Shown: one piece after another, positions 4,482 to 6,980 of the stretch
Layout of the letters: every line of letters starts with the position of its first letter
Numbering within the stretch: the stretch's first letter is position 1
Translations under genes and position numbers: made by a program
The notes under the pieces: model-generated
Database searches by the model: none
What the model was told of the DNA's origin: nothing
Seen by the model: only the letters and a program-made list of their open reading frames with translations
Source of the DNA: RGIG5579 sp045580105
GTDB taxonomy: Bacteria; Bacillota; Clostridia; Oscillospirales; SIG627
Direction: 5' to 3'
Assembly: GCA_045580105.1 (NCBI GenBank)
Contig: JAZNNH010000061.1
Location: 1 to 6,980, forward strand
Length of the DNA: 6,980 nt

Positions 4482-6980
4482 TTATTCCTCCGAAACAACC
4501 TTCACAGACAAGAACACCTTCTCTGCGTTGATATCCCATTCTTTTGCGCCTTCCGACAACTGCTCGGTCAGGCGGCAAGCCAACGTGTCTGCACCGATCT
4601 CTTCCTGGTGTTCCAAAGCGAGAGCAACCAGTTTTTCGTTGCCGGAAATGCCGATCTCGATGCGGTCGGTAACGTTAAAGTCGGCTTCTTTTCTCATCGT
4701 CTGAACTTTGCTGATGATCTCGCGAACGAAGCCCTCGGTGATGAGGTCGTCGGTCAGTGTGATATCCAGAACGACGGCAAGATCGTTTTCGGAAACGGCA
4801 AAGAAGCCCTCCTTCTGTTCGTTTTGGATCAGAAGGTCTTCCCTCTCCAGCACCACTCTGCCGGAAGGAAGCTCAAGGGCGAGCGTGCCGCCTTGGTTCA
4901 ACTCTTTCATCGCGGCACTGCCGTCCAAATTCTGCAGCGCGGCTTTCAGCTCGCCGAGCTGTTTGCCGAACTTCGGACCGCAGGTCTTCAATTGGGGCTT
5001 GAACGAGTAGGAAAGATATTCATCCACCTCGTCGGTAAAGACAACTTCTTTGACGTTGAGCTCTTCCCGAACGATCGCACAGCAATCTTCGTCCAATTTC
5101 GTTTCGCTCTTCACGAACATCTTCGCCAAGGGCTGGCGGTTCTTTCTGCCGGAACCGGCACGGGCGGCTCTTCCGCTGACAACGATGCGCAGAACCTGAG
5201 CCATCTCCTCTTCCAGTTCGGGACGAATCCATTCTTCACAAACCTCGGGGAAAGAACAAAGATGAACCGATTCGGGAGCATCCTTTTCCACCGAGCAGAC
5301 CAGATTGCGGTAAATATCCTCTGCCATGAAAGGAATCATGGGAGCGGCAGTCTTTGCCACCGTCACAAGGGCGGTGTAAAGAGTCATATAGGCGTTGATC
5401 TTATCCTGCGGCATTCCGCTGACCCAGTAGCGTTCTCTGCCACGGCGCACGTACCAGTTGGAAAGATCGTCCACAAAGCTCTGCAGGGATCTGCACGCTT
5501 CGGGAATTCTGTAGTTTTCAAGGTTCTCGTCCACACTCTTGACCGTGGTGTGCAAACGGGACAGGAGCCAGCGATCCATCACGGAAAGCTTATCGTACTC
5601 CAATTGGTAAGCGGTGGGATCAAAGCCGTCGATGTTGGCGTACAGCACATAGAACGCGTAGGTGTTCCAAAGCGTACCCATAAACTTTCTCTGCCCCTCG
5701 ACCACGGCCTTGCCGTGGAAGCGGTTGGGAAGCCAGGGTGCAGAGTTGGTGTAGAAATACCAACGAATCGCATCGGCGCCGTACGTTTCCAGTGCATCGA
5801 AGGGATCGACCGCGTTGCCCTTGGATTTGCTCATTTTCTGTCCGTTTTCATCCTGAACGTGACCCAGAACGATGACGTTCTTATAGGGTGCTTTGTCAAA
5901 GATCAGAGTGGAAATGGCAAGCAGAGAATAGAACCAACCGCGCGTCTGGTCGACTGCCTCGGAAATAAAGTCTGCGGGGAACTGTGCTTCAAACGATTCC
6001 TTGTTTTCAAAGGGATAGTGATGCTGAGCAAAAGGCATGGCGCCGGAGTCAAACCAGCAGTCAATCACCTCGGGCACACGCTTCATTTCCTTGCCGCAAT
6101 GGGGACAGGGAATGGTCACCTCGTCAATATAGGGACGGTGCAGTTCGATTTCCTCGGGACAGTTGTGGCTCAACTGCTTCAATTCCGCAATCGAGCCGAC
6201 CGCGTGGCGGTGGCCGCATTCGCATCCCCAGATATTCAGAGGCGTGCCCCTGTAGCGGTTACGGGAAATGCCCCAATCCTGCACGTTTTCCAGCCAGTCA
6301 CCGAATCTTCCCTTGCCGATGGACTCAGGAATCCAGTTGATGGTGTTGTTGTTTTTGATCAGATTGTCACGAACCTGGGTCATACGAATAAACCAAGACT
6401 CGCGAGCATAGTAAATAAGGGGGGTATCGCAGCGCCAGCAGAACGGATAATCGTGCTCGAACTTGGGTGCATCAAACAGCAGTCCGCGTTCGGAAAGATC
6501 TTCCAGCACCTTGGGATCGGCGTCTTTCACAAAAAGGCCGGCAAAGGGAGTTTCCTGCGTCAGGCAACCGGTAGCATCCACCAGCTGAACGAAGGGAAGG
6601 TCGTATTTTCTTCCCACGCGGGCGTCGTCTTCACCGAATGCAGGTGCGATGTGAACGATGCCGGTACCGTCACTCATGGTAACGTAGGTGTCACAAACGA
6701 TGTAGTGTCCTTTTTTGTTCTGTTTGACGGCAAGAGCGTTTGCCGCATCGTACAAGGGCTCGTATTCCTTGCCCTCAAGCTCGGCTCCCTGATAGGTTTC
6801 CAGCACTTCATACGCACTTTGACCCTCGGTCGCGAGGGGAGACAGAACCGCATCCAGCAATTTTTTCGCCAGATAGTAAACCTTGCCGTCTGCCGCTTTC
6901 ACCTTGCAATAGTCCTCTTCGGGATTCACACAAAGCGCAACGTTGGAAGGCAGGGTCCAGGGGGTGGTGGTCCAAGCCAG
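4482..6980 (-). CDS. ileS: Isoleucyl-tRNA synthetase, type 2, lacking its N-terminus (runs off the right edge)
   Basis: Class I synthetase that attaches isoleucine to tRNA-Ile and edits mischarged valine. The visible 832 residues start within the CP1 editing domain (LAWTTTPWTLPSN, 1-13), whose other wall is GTGIVHIAPAFGEDD (about 105-119). FCWRCDTPL (about 180-188) follows, then a CEC/CPHC zinc ribbon (about 253-295) and CWFDSGAMPFAQ (about 308-319). The ATP-binding KMSKS loop is at about 382-386 (bases 5823-5837). The anticodon domain holds DDLSNWYVRRGRERYW (about 504-519), and a C-terminal DUF5915-like region ends the protein. The WFDSGAMPFAQ form and the lack of a C-terminal zinc finger mark the eukaryote-like type 2. 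The HIGH motif and roughly 200 residues lie outside the window. The frame is open through the right edge, so the GTG at 6929 is an internal valine codon. It is the first visible gene of the ileS-pit-DUF47 operon. Confidence 0.97.
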   Translation of the reverse strand: MAWTTTPWTLPSNVALCVNPEEDYCKVKAADGKVYYLAKKLLDAVLSPLATEGQSAYEVLETYQGAELEGKEYEPLYDAANALAVKQNKKGHYIVCDTYVTMSDGTGIVHIAPAFGEDDARVGRKYDLPFVQLVDATGCLTQETPFAGLFVKDADPKVLEDLSERGLLFDAPKFEHDYPFCWRCDTPLIYYARESWFIRMTQVRDNLIKNNNTINWIPESIGKGRFGDWLENVQDWGISRNRYRGTPLNIWGCECGHRHAVGSIAELKQLSHNCPEEIELHRPYIDEVTIPCPHCGKEMKRVPEVIDCWFDSGAMPFAQHHYPFENKESFEAQFPADFISEAVDQTRGWFYSLLAISTLIFDKAPYKNVIVLGHVQDENGQKMSKSKGNAVDPFDALETYGADAIRWYFYTNSAPWLPNRFHGKAVVEGQRKFMGTLWNTYAFYVLYANIDGFDPTAYQLEYDKLSVMDRWLLSRLHTTVKSVDENLENYRIPEACRSLQSFVDDLSNWYVRRGRERYWVSGMPQDKINAYMTLYTALVTVAKTAAPMIPFMAEDIYRNLVCSVEKDAPESVHLCSFPEVCEEWIRPELEEEMAQVLRIVVSGRAARAGSGRKNRQPLAKMFVKSETKLDEDCCAIVREELNVKEVVFTDEVDEYLSYSFKPQLKTCGPKFGKQLGELKAALQNLDGSAAMKELNQGGTLALELPSGRVVLEREDLLIQNEQKEGFFAVSENDLAVVLDITLTDDLITEGFVREIISKVQTMRKEADFNVTDRIEIGISGNEKLVALALEHQEEIGADTLACRLTEQLSEGAKEWDINAEKVFLSVKVVSEE
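4487..4491 (-). promoter_or_regulatory. Ribosome binding site of the Pit gene, inside the end of ileS
   Basis: GGAGG on the minus strand, formed by the last serine and glutamate codons of ileS, lies 6 bases before the Pit ATG. One base separates the ileS stop codon from that ATG. The geometry favours translational coupling and decides the Pit start. Confidence 0.8.

Noticed and set aside
3584..4531. A 315-codon open frame on the plus strand
   Set aside because: It is antisense to the unmistakable Pit gene, has low-complexity His/Gly-rich composition typical of a shadow frame, and matches no family I recognise.

Overview
The window suggests a chromosome segment from a Firmicute, most likely a member of the Clostridia of moderate GC content. 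The basis is a type-2 (eukaryote-like) isoleucyl-tRNA synthetase of the clostridial kind, a Pit phosphate transporter paired with a DUF47 protein, a Y-family polymerase of firmicute style, strong purine-rich Shine-Dalgarno sequences and consensus sigma-A promoters. A finer assignment is not possible from this sequence.

Layout from left to right. Positions 1-358 (minus) hold the first 119 residues of acetate kinase, with its own promoter just upstream. Positions 468-1342 (minus) hold a two-gene unit in which an XRE-family repressor is followed by an ImmA/IrrE-type zinc metallopeptidase. Diverging from it is a Y-family DNA polymerase (1477-2703, plus). A strong bidirectional hairpin terminator (2721-2748) separates this polymerase from a converging minus-strand operon. 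Read 5' to 3', that operon is ileS (open at the right edge), then a Pit-family phosphate transporter, then a DUF47/PhoU-like accessory protein. No non-coding stretch exceeds about 135 bases, and I see no tRNA, rRNA, CRISPR array or insertion sequence.

The most interesting part is the 134-bp region between the repressor and polymerase genes. Both promoters are near-consensus with 17-bp spacers, and they point at each other, with predicted start sites about 11 bp apart. Three related 16-bp imperfect palindromes (1388-1403, 1415-1430, 1446-1461) lie in the polymerase promoter spacer, across both start sites, and in the repressor promoter spacer. With an XRE repressor and an ImmA/IrrE protease encoded together, this looks like a compact DNA-damage switch: the protease would inactivate the repressor and release an error-prone polymerase, as in Deinococcus IrrE-DdrO or ICEBs1 ImmA-ImmR. 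The boxes also closely resemble the Bacillus-type LexA box (CGAAC-N4-GTTCG), so LexA is a serious alternative or additional regulator.

The flanking genes are housekeeping: acetate/ATP metabolism, isoleucine charging and phosphate uptake. The repressor-protease-polymerase cassette looks like an accessory module placed between them.
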